A stretch of DNA of 19,528 nucleotides from Marinilabiliaceae bacterium (GCA_027010905.1 JALVBA010000295.1:1-19528), one strand, 5' to 3'. Positions 7,558 through 15,140 are shown, numbered from the stretch's first letter. Program-made: numbers and translations. The notes: generated by a model not told the origin, from the letters alone.

Positions 7558-9984
7558 CTACGTATATATCCCCGGATATTTCTCCGACTCCGACTCACCC
7601 ATCAAGTCGTAGATAGTTTCAAACAGATCCTCGGCATTTGGATTGCTGAAGTAATCACCATCGGTACCGTAAGCCGGACGATGGTCCTTGGCGGTAACTG
7701 TTTTAGGAGTAGCATCGAGATGGTAATAGCCATTTTGCTCTTCAATCACCTTTTGCATCATGTAGGCAGTGGCACCTCCCGGCACATCCTCATCAAAAAA
7801 CACAATACGACTGGTTTTCTTCAGCGATTCAAGAATTACCTTTTGAGTGTCAAACGGAATGAGTGTCTGTACATCAATCAACTCTACCGAAATGCCAATC
7901 TGCTTTAACTGCCTTACTGCATCTTGAGCGATACTCACACAAGCGCCATAGGTAACAAGTGTTACATCACTCCCCTCAACAAGTATTTCAGGTACTCCCA
8001 GTGGAATTTTATAGTCACCAATATTCTCCGGTCTGGGTTCTCTGATACGATAACCGTTAAGCGGTTCAATTACCAAAGCTGGGTCATCCCCTTCAATCAG
8101 GGTGTTGTAAAAACCGGCAGCCCTAGTCATATCCCTCGGCACGCAAATATAGATACCACGTATTGAGTTGACAACCATACTGAGGGGAGAACCCGAATGC
8201 CATATCCCTTCGAGGCGATGGCCGCGAGTACGAATTATTACCGGAGCTTTCTGTCCATTCTTTGTACGATAACGCAAAGTTGCTAAATCATCACTGAGCG
8301 TTTGCAGTGCATAAAGGAGGTAGTCGAAATATTGAATCTCAGCAATAGGTCGAAGTCCGCGCAGAGCCAATCCAATACCTTTACCCAGAATTGTTGTTTC
8401 GCGTATTCCAGTATCCATAACTCTAAATTCACCATATTTTTTCTGTAATCCTTCAAGAGATTGGTTCACTCCACCTAACTTACCTGTATCTTCACCAAAT
8501 GTAACCACAAGAGGATTACGTTCAAACATCTTATCAAAATTATCACGCAGTATCTCCCTACCTGGAATCAAAGTTGGCCTCTCTGTATATTTGGGCGATA
8601 CGGGTCTTACTTTTAATGCCGAGCTCTCCCTCTCGCAGTAGAGGTGCGAGCTATAGTTCTCCCATCCTTTTTCAAAATAGCTCCTTATCCAACTCTGAAG
8701 AGTCTTTTTAATATTTCCCGGATGAGAGCATGTGGAGCAGTAGTTTCGCAAAATTTTACGAGCCGAGCTAAGTATATCCTTTCTTGTTAAGGAGACAATT
8801 GTTTTCAGCTCCTTCACAATACTATCGATGGGTCTTTGTTTACCTTCGGTACAAATACAACCCTTCTTCTCAACAATATCCAACAGCTCACCTCTCTCTC
8901 TCTTAAGCTCTTCGATATACTCTTTGTAGGCATCTTTTTTAGCCTGTCGTGCTTCCAGTTCAGTCTCTTTCTCAATCACATCCAGAGTACCCTCATCAAT
9001 CAGCTTGTGCTCAATTATCCATCTTCGCATGTGCACTAAAGCATCATTCTCTCTCTCCCACACCAATCGTTCCTTCGATTTGTATCTCTCGTGTGAACCC
9101 GACGTTGAGTGCCCAACAGGTTGGGTAAGCTCACTAACATGAAACAGTACTGGCACATGCTCCTTTCGGCATTTCGCTACTCCTTCAACATACATCCGGC
9201 ATAATCCGGCATAGTCCCACCCTTTGGCTCGATAGATGAGTATGCCGCTACTATCACTATTTCCCTTCTCGAATCCTTTGAGGGCTTTACTAATATCTGA
9301 TTTAATGGTCTGTTTCGCCGATGGTACCGAAATGCCATAGCCATCGTCCCAAACCGAGATTGCCAAAGGTATCTGCAAAGTACCTGCAGAATTTAGAGTT
9401 TCAAAGAAATGACCTTCCGAAGTACTGGCATCACCAATTGTACCAAAGGCGACTTCATCTCCTCCTGTACTAAAGTTTGAAAACTCTTTAAGCACACTAC
9501 TGTTCCGGTACAGCTTCGACGCAAGAGCCAATCCCACCAGCCGTGGCATCTGACCGGCAGTTGGCGATATGTCAGAAGCCGAGCACTTCATCTCTGCCAG
9601 ATTTTTCCATTCACCTTTTTCGTTTAAAAGTCTTGTTCCAAAATGGTTATTGAAAGAGCGACCACCATTATCCGGATTCAATTCGGTACGTGTCTCGCCG
9701 TAGAGTTGGGCGAAAAATATTTTCGGGGTTGTCATTCCGGCAGCCAACATAAATGTCTGGTCACGATAGTAACCTGACCGCCAGTCACCCGGTTTGAACT
9801 GTTTAGCCATTGCAATCTGTGCCACCTCCTTACCATCGCCAAAAATCCCGAATTTAGCCTTTCCTCCCAGCACCTCTTTACGGGCAATTAGGCTCATATT
9901 TCGGCTGAGCCATGCTAACTTATAATCAGCCTGCACCTCTTTCTTAAATTCTTCAAAAGACAATTCACTACCTGTCAGGGTCAT
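7558..9984 (-). CDS. 2-oxoacid dehydrogenase E1 component, fused alpha and beta subunits (probably branched-chain / 2-oxoisovalerate type)
   Basis: This is a thiamine-diphosphate enzyme that decarboxylates a 2-oxoacid and passes the acyl group to an E2 lipoyl protein. The E1-alpha part (about residues 25-325) has KFGIFGDGKE, GYYRDQT and the cofactor loop IGDASTSEGHFFE near 183-195. A charged linker (about 330-475) follows, then E1-beta (about 487-805) with VTFGEDTGKLGGV, GIGLALRGLRP and DVQTLIPFD. Such fusions are common in Bacteroidetes. I placed the start at 9984 (MTLTGSELSFEE, 808 residues) because homologous N-termini begin shortly before the DYKLAWLSR motif. An ATG 162 bases upstream would add 54 residues with no family resemblance. 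No E2 or E3 gene is adjacent, so the substrate is inferred. Confidence 0.88.
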   Translation of the reverse strand: MTLTGSELSFEEFKKEVQADYKLAWLSRNMSLIARKEVLGGKAKFGIFGDGKEVAQIAMAKQFKPGDWRSGYYRDQTFMLAAGMTTPKIFFAQLYGETRTELNPDNGGRSFNNHFGTRLLNEKGEWKNLAEMKCSASDISPTAGQMPRLVGLALASKLYRNSSVLKEFSNFSTGGDEVAFGTIGDASTSEGHFFETLNSAGTLQIPLAISVWDDGYGISVPSAKQTIKSDISKALKGFEKGNSDSSGILIYRAKGWDYAGLCRMYVEGVAKCRKEHVPVLFHVSELTQPVGHSTSGSHERYKSKERLVWERENDALVHMRRWIIEHKLIDEGTLDVIEKETELEARQAKKDAYKEYIEELKRERGELLDIVEKKGCICTEGKQRPIDSIVKELKTIVSLTRKDILSSARKILRNYCSTCSHPGNIKKTLQSWIRSYFEKGWENYSSHLYCERESSALKVRPVSPKYTERPTLIPGREILRDNFDKMFERNPLVVTFGEDTGKLGGVNQSLEGLQKKYGEFRVMDTGIRETTILGKGIGLALRGLRPIAEIQYFDYLLYALQTLSDDLATLRYRTKNGQKAPVIIRTRGHRLEGIWHSGSPLSMVVNSIRGIYICVPRDMTRAAGFYNTLIEGDDPALVIEPLNGYRIREPRPENIGDYKIPLGVPEILVEGSDVTLVTYGACVSIAQDAVRQLKQIGISVELIDVQTLIPFDTQKVILESLKKTSRIVFFDEDVPGGATAYMMQKVIEEQNGYYHLDATPKTVTAKDHRPAYGTDGDYFSNPNAEDLFETIYDLMGESESEKYPGIYT

Positions 9985-10006
9985 AGATATCTGTTTAATA
10001 ATTATA

Positions 10007-10020
10007 CCATAAAGATATGG
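10007..10020 (-). promoter_or_regulatory. -7-like box within a small inverted repeat upstream of the E1 gene
   Basis: On the minus strand TATCTTTA (10017 down to 10010) has one mismatch to TAnnTTTG and would give a leader of about 20 bases to the start at 9984. It is embedded in CCATA-AAGA-TATGG (10007-10020), a 5-bp inverted repeat, so a repressor bound there would cover the promoter. No -33 TTTG is visible. The call is tentative. Confidence 0.3.
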
Positions 10021-10061
10021 CATTTTTGAAACAGATAAGCGGTTATAATTGTTTTGTCGAT

Positions 10062-10075
10062 AGTAAAGCTTTACT
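10062..10075. promoter_or_regulatory. Perfect 14-bp palindrome, candidate operator
   Basis: AGTAAAGCTTTACT is fully self-complementary with no loop, the form expected of a dimeric regulator site rather than an RNA hairpin. It lies in the gap between the divergent E1 gene and the small membrane protein gene, about 80 bases upstream of the chosen E1 start. Both genes could be controlled from here. Confidence 0.4.
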
Positions 10076-10139
10076 TTTGTATGCCTTTCATATTTGCCTT
10101 GACTGCGATGGGCAGGTAAAAAAGCAAGGCTTATCTCTA

Positions 10140-10173
10140 TTTGCACTTTACATCTGCTTAAAGATTAATTTTA
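10140..10173 (+). promoter_or_regulatory. Candidate promoter of the small membrane protein gene
   Basis: TTTG (10140-10143) and TAATTTTA (10166-10173, one mismatch to TAnnTTTG) are 22 bases apart, slightly wider than the usual Bacteroidetes spacing. The start codon is at 10186, leaving a very short leader. The call is tentative. Confidence 0.3.
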
Positions 10174-10185
10174 AAAGAAACTATT

Positions 10186-10392
10186 ATGCTTAAAATACTA
10201 CTTCTTACAATTGTGCTGATAGCTGTTGTGTTTGCTCTTTTCTCAATAAAGATATTGATAAAAAAGAATGGTAAATTTCCTAAATCGAGAATTGGGGGTA
10301 ACAGGGAGATGAGTAAGAGGGGGATATACTGTGCCACTACGCAGGATAAAATCGAGCGTAAGAAGAGTAAGGTACATCATGTTCATTATTAG
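10186..10392 (+). CDS. Small single-span membrane protein of a conserved Bacteroidetes type, function unknown (possible NqrM-like factor)
   Basis: This 68-residue protein has one N-terminal transmembrane helix (about 3-24) followed by a basic KKNGKFP stretch. A short soluble tail carries IGGN (36-39), KRGIYCATTQD (44-54, single Cys49) and a lysine/arginine-rich segment. I recall similar small proteins, with the FP...GGN...KRGI.CA..QD pattern, as conserved hypothetical proteins in Bacteroidetes, but cannot verify this here. The layout (N-terminal helix, basic patch, Gly-Gly, Cys, Asp, then RKK) loosely resembles NqrM (DUF539), the iron-delivery factor for Na+-NQR. The gene lies beside apbE and the nqr operon but on the opposite strand. 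NqrM has several cysteines and this has one, so the link is only a hypothesis. Confidence 0.75.
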   Translation: MLKILLLTIVLIAVVFALFSIKILIKKNGKFPKSRIGGNREMSKRGIYCATTQDKIERKKSKVHHVHY

Positions 10393-10425
10393 CCAAGTTG
10401 AGCCGTGAATTGAACCATATAAGGT

Positions 10426-10453
10426 ACATAAGTTCACCAATGATTTCTTATGT
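10426..10453. terminator. Inverted repeat between convergent small-protein gene and apbE
   Basis: ACATAAG (10426-10432) pairs with CTTATGT (10447-10453) across a 14-base loop, in the 72-base gap between the ends of two convergent genes. It is the only notable symmetry there and could act as a bidirectional terminator. The stem is AT-rich and the loop long, so it is a weak call. Confidence 0.3.
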
Positions 10454-10464
10454 GTCTAATGTGA

Positions 10465-11472
10465 TTATTCATCTTTATCAATCAGTTTCGCAAAACCATC
10501 GGTAAAGATAATCTTCATGGTATCTGAATCCTCTGCCCTACAGATAAAGTATGCCTCAAGTCCGGCTGTTTTTTCAACAATCTCTTTCGCCTTGTCCTTT
10601 CCCAATACCATAAATGCAGTTGCATAGGCATCTGCGGTCATACAGTCAGATGCAATTACCGAGACACTCAGTAATTCGTGCTGTACGGGATAACCGGTTT
10701 TTGGGTCGATTGTGTGAGCATACTTCTTCCCATCTTTAATATAGAAATTTCTGTAATTTCCAGACGTAGCGAGTGCACCATCGGTAATTTCAATTATCTC
10801 CTGTAGTTCGCGGTTTAACACTTTGGGGTCATCAATAGGTTTATCAATACCTACTCGCCACAGAACTCCTCTCATATTGTGTCCTTTTATCCTAATCTCT
10901 CCTCCAATCTCCACGAGGTAATTATTTACTCCTAATGATTCAAGATAGTCGGCAACAACATCAACGCCGTAACCTTTAGCAATAGCACTGGCATCTAGCA
11001 TCACTCCCGGAGCTGACTTAACAACCTCCCCACCTGAAATTCTGACTCTGTCCATACCAACAAACTGCAATAAACTATCAATCAGATGAGGCGATACACT
11101 GTCTCTCTTCGAAAAACCAAAACCCCAGACATTAACGAGAGGTGCAACAGTTATATCAAAGGCTCCACCGGTATTGTCTGATATCTCAACGGCTTTTTTG
11201 AAAACAGCAGTAAAATAGTCATCAAGCTCAACATCCTCATTGCGATTTATTTTGCTAATTACTGAGGTGCTGTCGTATGTAGATAGTGAAAGGTTAAACT
11301 CATTCATCTTAACCCTTATCGCATCATGCACATCCTTATTATGCCCATAAACGATATGATAGGTCGTTCCAAATATAACTCCATCATTGTTAAAAAACTT
11401 TTTTGATTGCTCAAGGCAGGACGAGAAAATCAGAACGAAAGATAGTGATATGAGAATATGTGACTTTTGCAT
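10465..11472 (-). CDS. apbE: FAD:protein FMN transferase (ApbE family lipoprotein)
   Basis: The enzyme uses FAD to attach FMN through a phosphoester bond to threonine in target proteins, in particular NqrB and NqrC of Na+-NQR, and acts on the periplasmic side. The protein has 335 residues. A signal peptide ends in lipobox FSSC with Cys19, so it should be membrane-anchored. Family motifs are intact: GGAFDITVAPLVNVWGFG (102-119), LDASAIAKGYGVD (159-171), YLVEIGGEIRIKG (185-197), ALATSGNYRNFY (233-244), HTIDPKTGYP (253-262) and the Mg2+-binding TADAYATA with Asp281. It lies downstream of nqrF on the same strand, but 314 bases of hairpin-rich DNA intervene, so it may have its own transcript. Confidence 0.94.
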   Translation of the reverse strand: MQKSHILISLSFVLIFSSCLEQSKKFFNNDGVIFGTTYHIVYGHNKDVHDAIRVKMNEFNLSLSTYDSTSVISKINRNEDVELDDYFTAVFKKAVEISDNTGGAFDITVAPLVNVWGFGFSKRDSVSPHLIDSLLQFVGMDRVRISGGEVVKSAPGVMLDASAIAKGYGVDVVADYLESLGVNNYLVEIGGEIRIKGHNMRGVLWRVGIDKPIDDPKVLNRELQEIIEITDGALATSGNYRNFYIKDGKKYAHTIDPKTGYPVQHELLSVSVIASDCMTADAYATAFMVLGKDKAKEIVEKTAGLEAYFICRAEDSDTMKIIFTDGFAKLIDKDE

Positions 11473-11786
11473 TTTATATCTTTTTTCTGCAAAATTAAAA
11501 GAATGTAACGAACGGAAAAATAATAATTGAAGATAGTGTGGAAAAAGTTGGGATTTGTGGGAGGTTTCCTATCTCTCCCGGTACGCAAGAACCTTTGTCA
11601 AGTGGTTCAACCCATTCAGGGTTGCCGGTTACGTTAACCTTACGCACCACGGGTTGCACCCTTGGCTATTTACATTTGACCCCTTTGGGGGTCAAGGCAA
11701 GTCTCAAATAACGAGCTAAAAGGGCAGGTTGAATTTGATTAGTGAAGGCCTCACTCGCAGTTAGGCCTTCACTACCACAATATTTT
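11473..11786. repeat. Hairpin-rich non-coding island between nqrF and apbE, probable dispersed repeat
   Basis: This 314-base gap has a GC-richer core (about 11575-11774) with four successive inverted repeats: CAACCC/GGGTTG (11608-11624), GGTTA/TAACC (11627-11639), TTGACCCC/GGGGTCAA (11676-11695) and TAGTGAAGGCCT/AGGCCTTCACTA (11740-11774). The near-direct repeat GGGTTGC occurs at 11619 and 11651. The sequence style resembles non-coding repeats I associate with Bacteroidetes intergenic regions. No real coding frame fits, although short frames cross it. The last hairpin is next to the nqrF stop and may terminate the nqr transcript. The part nearest apbE (11473-11560) is AT-rich and may hold a promoter, but I see no consensus match. 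Confidence 0.5.
11740..11774 (-). terminator. Strong hairpin immediately downstream of nqrF
   Basis: Twelve perfectly paired bases (TAGTGAAGGCCT with AGGCCTTCACTA) enclose a loop that can itself pair ACT with AGT around CGC. The hairpin starts 12 bases after the nqrF stop codon (11787-11789, minus strand). A T-run lies next to it only when read on the plus strand, so on the nqr transcript it would be a stem without a U-tract. It could cap the 3' end of the nqr mRNA or belong to the surrounding repeat island. Confidence 0.5.
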
Positions 11787-13046
11787 TTATGATCCGAAAT
11801 CGTCAAACATAACCATTTCGTCAGGTACACCCAGATCGTACAGCATTTTAGTAATAGCTGCATTCATCATTGGTGGCCCGCAAAGATAGTATTCGATATC
11901 TTCAGGCTCTTCGTGTTTGCTTAGGTAGTTATCGTAGATAACCTGATGAATAAAACCAACATTACCTTTCCAGTTATCTTCGGGGAACGGTTCACTTAGA
12001 GCAATAGTAAACTTAAAGTTATCAAATTTATTTTCAATATCTCTAAAGTGCTCTTCGTAGAATATCTCTTTTTTGGAGCGAGCACCATACCAGAAAGTTG
12101 CTTTTCTTTGTGTCTTTTCGGTATGAAACAGATGGAACAGGTGAGAACGCATTGGAGCCATTCCTGCACCTCCACCAATAAACATCATTTCGCGATTAGT
12201 ATCTTTTATGAAGAACTCGCCATAAGGTCCTGATATTGTAACCTTATCGCCCGGTTTGCGGGAGAAGATATATGATGAGCAGATACCCGGATTAATATTC
12301 TGAAACTTACCTGCATCTCTATCCCATGGGGGAGTAGCAATACGAATATTAAGCATTACAATATTTCCTTCGGCAGGATGGTTAGCCATTGAATAGGCAC
12401 GGTATGTAGGCTCATGATTCTTCATTTTAAGACCAAAGATTCCCATCTTATTCCAATCATCACGATACTGCTCCTCAACGTCGATATCTTTAAAGTCAAC
12501 ATCAATCTTAGGAACATCAATCTGAATATATCCACCTGAACGGAATTTGAGAGCCTCTCCTTCGGGAAGCTTAACAACAAACTCTTTAATAAATGTAGCC
12601 ACATTATCGTTCGACACCACTTCACAATCCCACTTTTTGATACCCAGAATCTCTTCCGGAATCTCCATCTTAAGATCCTCCTTCACCTTTACCTGACAAG
12701 CTAAGCGCCAATCCTGGGCTTGCTCTTTACGGGTAAAGAACCCTGTTTCGGTAGGAAGAATTGTACCTGCTCCATCGTGAACCTGACATCCACACATACC
12801 ACAAGTACCTCCACCTCCACATGCTGATGGAAGAAATATCTTATTGGCACCTAAAGTTGAAAGAAGCGTTTCGCCGGCCTCAACAACAAGCTCTTTCTCA
12901 CCATCGTTAACGTCAATTGTAACATCTCCTGACGGGGTAAGCTTATTTTTAGCATACAATAATATAGACACTAATAATAGTGTTACCAATAAAAAAACAA
13001 TAACACTAACTGCAATAACAGTACTCTGACTAGCTAATAAAACCAT
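11787..13046 (-). CDS. nqrF: Na+-translocating NADH:quinone reductase subunit F
   Basis: NqrF is the NADH-oxidising entry subunit, which passes electrons through FAD and a [2Fe-2S] cluster into the complex. The protein has 419 residues. An N-terminal helix (about 8-31) anchors it. The ferredoxin domain binds iron-sulfur with Cys76, Cys82, Cys85 and Cys117 in the plant-type spacing CxxxxxCxxC...C. The FAD-binding site is RAYSMANHP (217-225). The NADH-binding part has FIGGGAGMAPMRSHL (289-303) and YYLCGPPMMN (386-395), and the tail FDDFGS is typical. It is the last nqr gene, 22 bases after nqrE. All key residues are present, so it should be functional. Confidence 0.97.
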   Translation of the reverse strand: MVLLASQSTVIAVSVIVFLLVTLLLVSILLYAKNKLTPSGDVTIDVNDGEKELVVEAGETLLSTLGANKIFLPSACGGGGTCGMCGCQVHDGAGTILPTETGFFTRKEQAQDWRLACQVKVKEDLKMEIPEEILGIKKWDCEVVSNDNVATFIKEFVVKLPEGEALKFRSGGYIQIDVPKIDVDFKDIDVEEQYRDDWNKMGIFGLKMKNHEPTYRAYSMANHPAEGNIVMLNIRIATPPWDRDAGKFQNINPGICSSYIFSRKPGDKVTISGPYGEFFIKDTNREMMFIGGGAGMAPMRSHLFHLFHTEKTQRKATFWYGARSKKEIFYEEHFRDIENKFDNFKFTIALSEPFPEDNWKGNVGFIHQVIYDNYLSKHEEPEDIEYYLCGPPMMNAAITKMLYDLGVPDEMVMFDDFGS

Positions 13047-13068
13047 TATTAAACTCTTTATATCTTTC

Positions 13069-13683
13069 TTATAATTTAATACCCATAAAGCTCATGAACG
13101 CAATCCCCATCAAACCGGTTACAATAAAAGTTATCCCCAATCCACGCAGTGGAGCCGGAACATTAGAGTAACGAAGTTTCTCACGAATAGCGGCTATTCC
13201 TACAATTGCCAACAACCAGCCTATACCCGAGCCTAAGCCGAAAACAGTAGCTTCAGCTAATGTTTCGTAACCTCTCTCCTGCATAAACAGTGATCCTCCT
13301 AAGATGGCACAGTTAACAGCAATCAACGGAAGAAATATGCCAAGTTGTGAATAGAGTGCCGGAGCAAATTTTTCAACAATCATCTCAACCAATTGTACCA
13401 TAGATGCAATAACCGCAATAAACATGATAAAACTGAGGAAGCTTAAATCAACTCCTTCAAATCCCTTTCCCAGCCACGAAAGAGCACCTTCGGAGAGGAC
13501 ATATTTATAAAGCAGGAAATCTACCGGAACAGTTATTCCCAGTACAAAAACCACTGCAATTCCCAGTCCGAAAGATGTTTTCACTGTTTTCGATACAGCA
13601 AGGAATGAACACATACCCAGAAAGTATGCGAAAACCATGTTGTCAATAAAAATTGACTTAACAAATATATTTACTAAATCCAT
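13069..13683 (-). CDS. nqrE: Na+-translocating NADH:quinone reductase subunit E
   Basis: NqrE is an integral membrane subunit of about six helices, homologous to NqrD and RnfA. NqrD and NqrE enclose an iron centre coordinated by two cysteines from each. Here the expected cysteines are Cys25 (FLGMCSFLAV) and Cys125 (AVNCAILGG), placed in inverted half-helices as in the family. The 204-residue length is normal. The conserved termini (MDLVNIFVKSIFIDN; FIVTGLMGIAFMSF) support the start at 13683. The gene sits 24 bases after nqrD and 22 before nqrF, consistent with a single transcript. Confidence 0.96.
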   Translation of the reverse strand: MDLVNIFVKSIFIDNMVFAYFLGMCSFLAVSKTVKTSFGLGIAVVFVLGITVPVDFLLYKYVLSEGALSWLGKGFEGVDLSFLSFIMFIAVIASMVQLVEMIVEKFAPALYSQLGIFLPLIAVNCAILGGSLFMQERGYETLAEATVFGLGSGIGWLLAIVGIAAIREKLRYSNVPAPLRGLGITFIVTGLMGIAFMSFMGIKL

Positions 13684-13707
13684 ATCTAAAATAATTCAGG
13701 TTAACAG

Positions 13708-14370
13708 TTATTTTGTTTCAATAAGTTCTTCATTTCTTGCACGCTGAACCCATATAATAATACCCACAACAATAAGAGCCATTGGAGGTAGAATTATGAA
13801 TCCGTTATTTTGATATCCCCAGTCGTAAAACATCTGAGGTATAATATGGAGTGTTCCCAGGCCCGGAAGCGTAAGCGTTCCTGAACCAAGCAACTCTCTG
13901 AAAAATGCAATAATAATTAGTATCACACCATATCCGGCACCGTTGCCAATACCATCGAGTACCGACTGCCATGGCTTATTACCAAGAGCAAAAGCTTCGA
14001 GGCGACCCATAATAATACAGTTGGTAATAATCAGACCTACAAAAACCGAGAGCTGAAGACTAACTTCGTAGGCAAAAGCCTTTAGGATCTGGTCTACTAG
14101 AATTACCAGTGCAGCAACAATAACCAGCTGAACAATAATTCGTATTCGTGAGGGGATAGAATTTCGTAAAAGAGAAATTATAAAATTGGAAAACACCAAA
14201 ACAAACATCACTGAGATTGACATTACAATTGCCGGCTCCAGTTTGGCCGTGACAGCCAGTGCTGAACAGATACCCAATACCTGAATGGTAATTGGGTTTT
14301 GTGATCCTAAAGGTGTTGTAATCAGTTTCAGATTCTTCGCTGAAAACAGAGGTTCATAATCTACACTCAT
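13708..14370 (-). CDS. nqrD: Na+-translocating NADH:quinone reductase subunit D
   Basis: NqrD is the partner of NqrE in the membrane core, homologous to RnfE. The 220 residues contain several hydrophobic helices. Cys35 (VLGICSALAV) and Cys118 (IITNCIIMGR) correspond to the two iron-ligand cysteines of the family. Other family features include NPITIQVLG near the first helix and GNGAGYGVILIIIAFFREL (142-160). The N-terminus (MSVDYEPLFSAKN) runs directly into the recognised domain. The gene begins 12 bases after the nqrC stop, so the two are probably translationally linked. Confidence 0.96.
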   Translation of the reverse strand: MSVDYEPLFSAKNLKLITTPLGSQNPITIQVLGICSALAVTAKLEPAIVMSISVMFVLVFSNFIISLLRNSIPSRIRIIVQLVIVAALVILVDQILKAFAYEVSLQLSVFVGLIITNCIIMGRLEAFALGNKPWQSVLDGIGNGAGYGVILIIIAFFRELLGSGTLTLPGLGTLHIIPQMFYDWGYQNNGFIILPPMALIVVGIIIWVQRARNEELIETK

Positions 14371-14382
14371 CGTAATTAAGTT

Positions 14383-15075
14383 TTATTTTTTCAAAAAATT
14401 CTTATATCCACCCAGACAATCTTTCAACATCGCTTCTACTCCCTTACTGGTAATAGTACCGCCTGATATTGCGTCTACAGCGTGTGGATCTTTTGATGTA
14501 TCTACATTCTTATTCACCTGAATAGAGGTAAACTTCCCATCTTTATCAAAAATGATCTTTCCTGTAAAAGGAGCTTGAAATGCCGTCTTATCTATCTCTG
14601 CACCCAGCCCCGGAGTTTCGCCTTTATGACCGAAGGTTGCACCAAATATCGTTTTCTTATCACTATCAAGAGATATATATCCCCATATAGGTCCCCACAA
14701 TCCCTTTCCTCTCACCTGAACAATAATTTTTTTCTCACCATTGATAGTAGAGATATAAACAGGATACTCGCGATCTTTAAAACTCTTCTTAACCTCTTTT
14801 TCCATATTTACAATAAAGGCATCACCATCAACTTTATCACCATTGTAATCGATAATAAAACTGTTATCACCAATATACTGGTCATATTTTTTAACGGCAT
14901 CTTTAGAGGTACTCTCAATCTTTACAGATTTCAAGATATCAATCTTTTTTGCCACCTCAACATTCTTATCCTGAATCGGTTTTAGTGATTGCGACACAAA
15001 GGCCAGCAGTGCGGCAACCACCACCACCAAAACCGATGCGTATAAAAATGTGTATGTATTTCCTTGTCTATCCAT
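14383..15075 (-). CDS. nqrC: Na+-translocating NADH:quinone reductase subunit C (covalent FMN subunit)
   Basis: NqrC carries FMN covalently bound to a threonine on the periplasmic side. One N-terminal helix (about 8-28) anchors the 230-residue protein, and the rest is the FMN-binding domain. The ApbE target motif reads DAISGGT, with Asp201, Ser204 and acceptor Thr207, followed by ITSKGV. Most NqrC proteins have SGAT at this place, so Gly206 in place of Ala is a mild variation. Upstream family blocks are RGKGLWGPIWGYISL (122-136) and GETPGLGAE (152-160). The gene is 101 bases after nqrB, the largest gap inside the operon apart from nqrA-nqrB, and that gap contains a short-period repeat. Confidence 0.95.
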   Translation of the reverse strand: MDRQGNTYTFLYASVLVVVVAALLAFVSQSLKPIQDKNVEVAKKIDILKSVKIESTSKDAVKKYDQYIGDNSFIIDYNGDKVDGDAFIVNMEKEVKKSFKDREYPVYISTINGEKKIIVQVRGKGLWGPIWGYISLDSDKKTIFGATFGHKGETPGLGAEIDKTAFQAPFTGKIIFDKDGKFTSIQVNKNVDTSKDPHAVDAISGGTITSKGVEAMLKDCLGGYKNFLKK

Positions 15076-15100
15076 TTTATTAGTTTGTCAAGTTATTTAT

Positions 15101-15140
15101 TTGTTGATTAACTGATAATTTGAGTAATTGAGTAACTACT
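15101..15140. repeat. Degenerate 8-base periodic repeat in the nqrB-nqrC gap
   Basis: Read on the plus strand, consecutive octamers are TTGTTGAT, TAACTGAT, AATTTGAG, TAATTGAG and TAACTACT, sharing a TAAyTGAk-like pattern. The array lies in the 101-base untranslated gap between nqrB and nqrC. It is imperfect, and its function is unknown. Confidence 0.4.

Noticed and set aside
7486..7908. 140-codon plus-strand open frame antisense to the E1 gene
   Set aside because: It overlaps the well-supported E1-beta coding sequence and its translation resembles no protein family; it is a shadow of the real gene.
10096..10130. GCCTTG/CAAGGC inverted repeat in the E1 upstream gap
   Set aside because: Arms of six bases across a 23-base loop are within what chance allows; not listed as a feature.
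9985..10146. 54-residue N-terminal extension of the E1 fusion gene from an upstream ATG
   Set aside because: The extra residues show no family resemblance, overlap the likely regulatory region with its palindromes, and the recognised N-terminus starts near the ATG at 9984.
11575..11774. Complete insertion sequence
   Set aside because: There is no transposase frame and no matched terminal inverted repeats around the whole block; only internal hairpins are present.
11666..11863. 65-codon minus-strand open frame spanning the nqrF end and the hairpin island
   Set aside because: It overlaps nqrF in another frame and continues through inverted repeats; its translation reflects the repeat, not a gene.
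14575..14985. 136-codon plus-strand open frame antisense to nqrC
   Set aside because: It lies wholly inside a clearly functional nqrC with all motifs intact; the translation is biased and unrecognisable.
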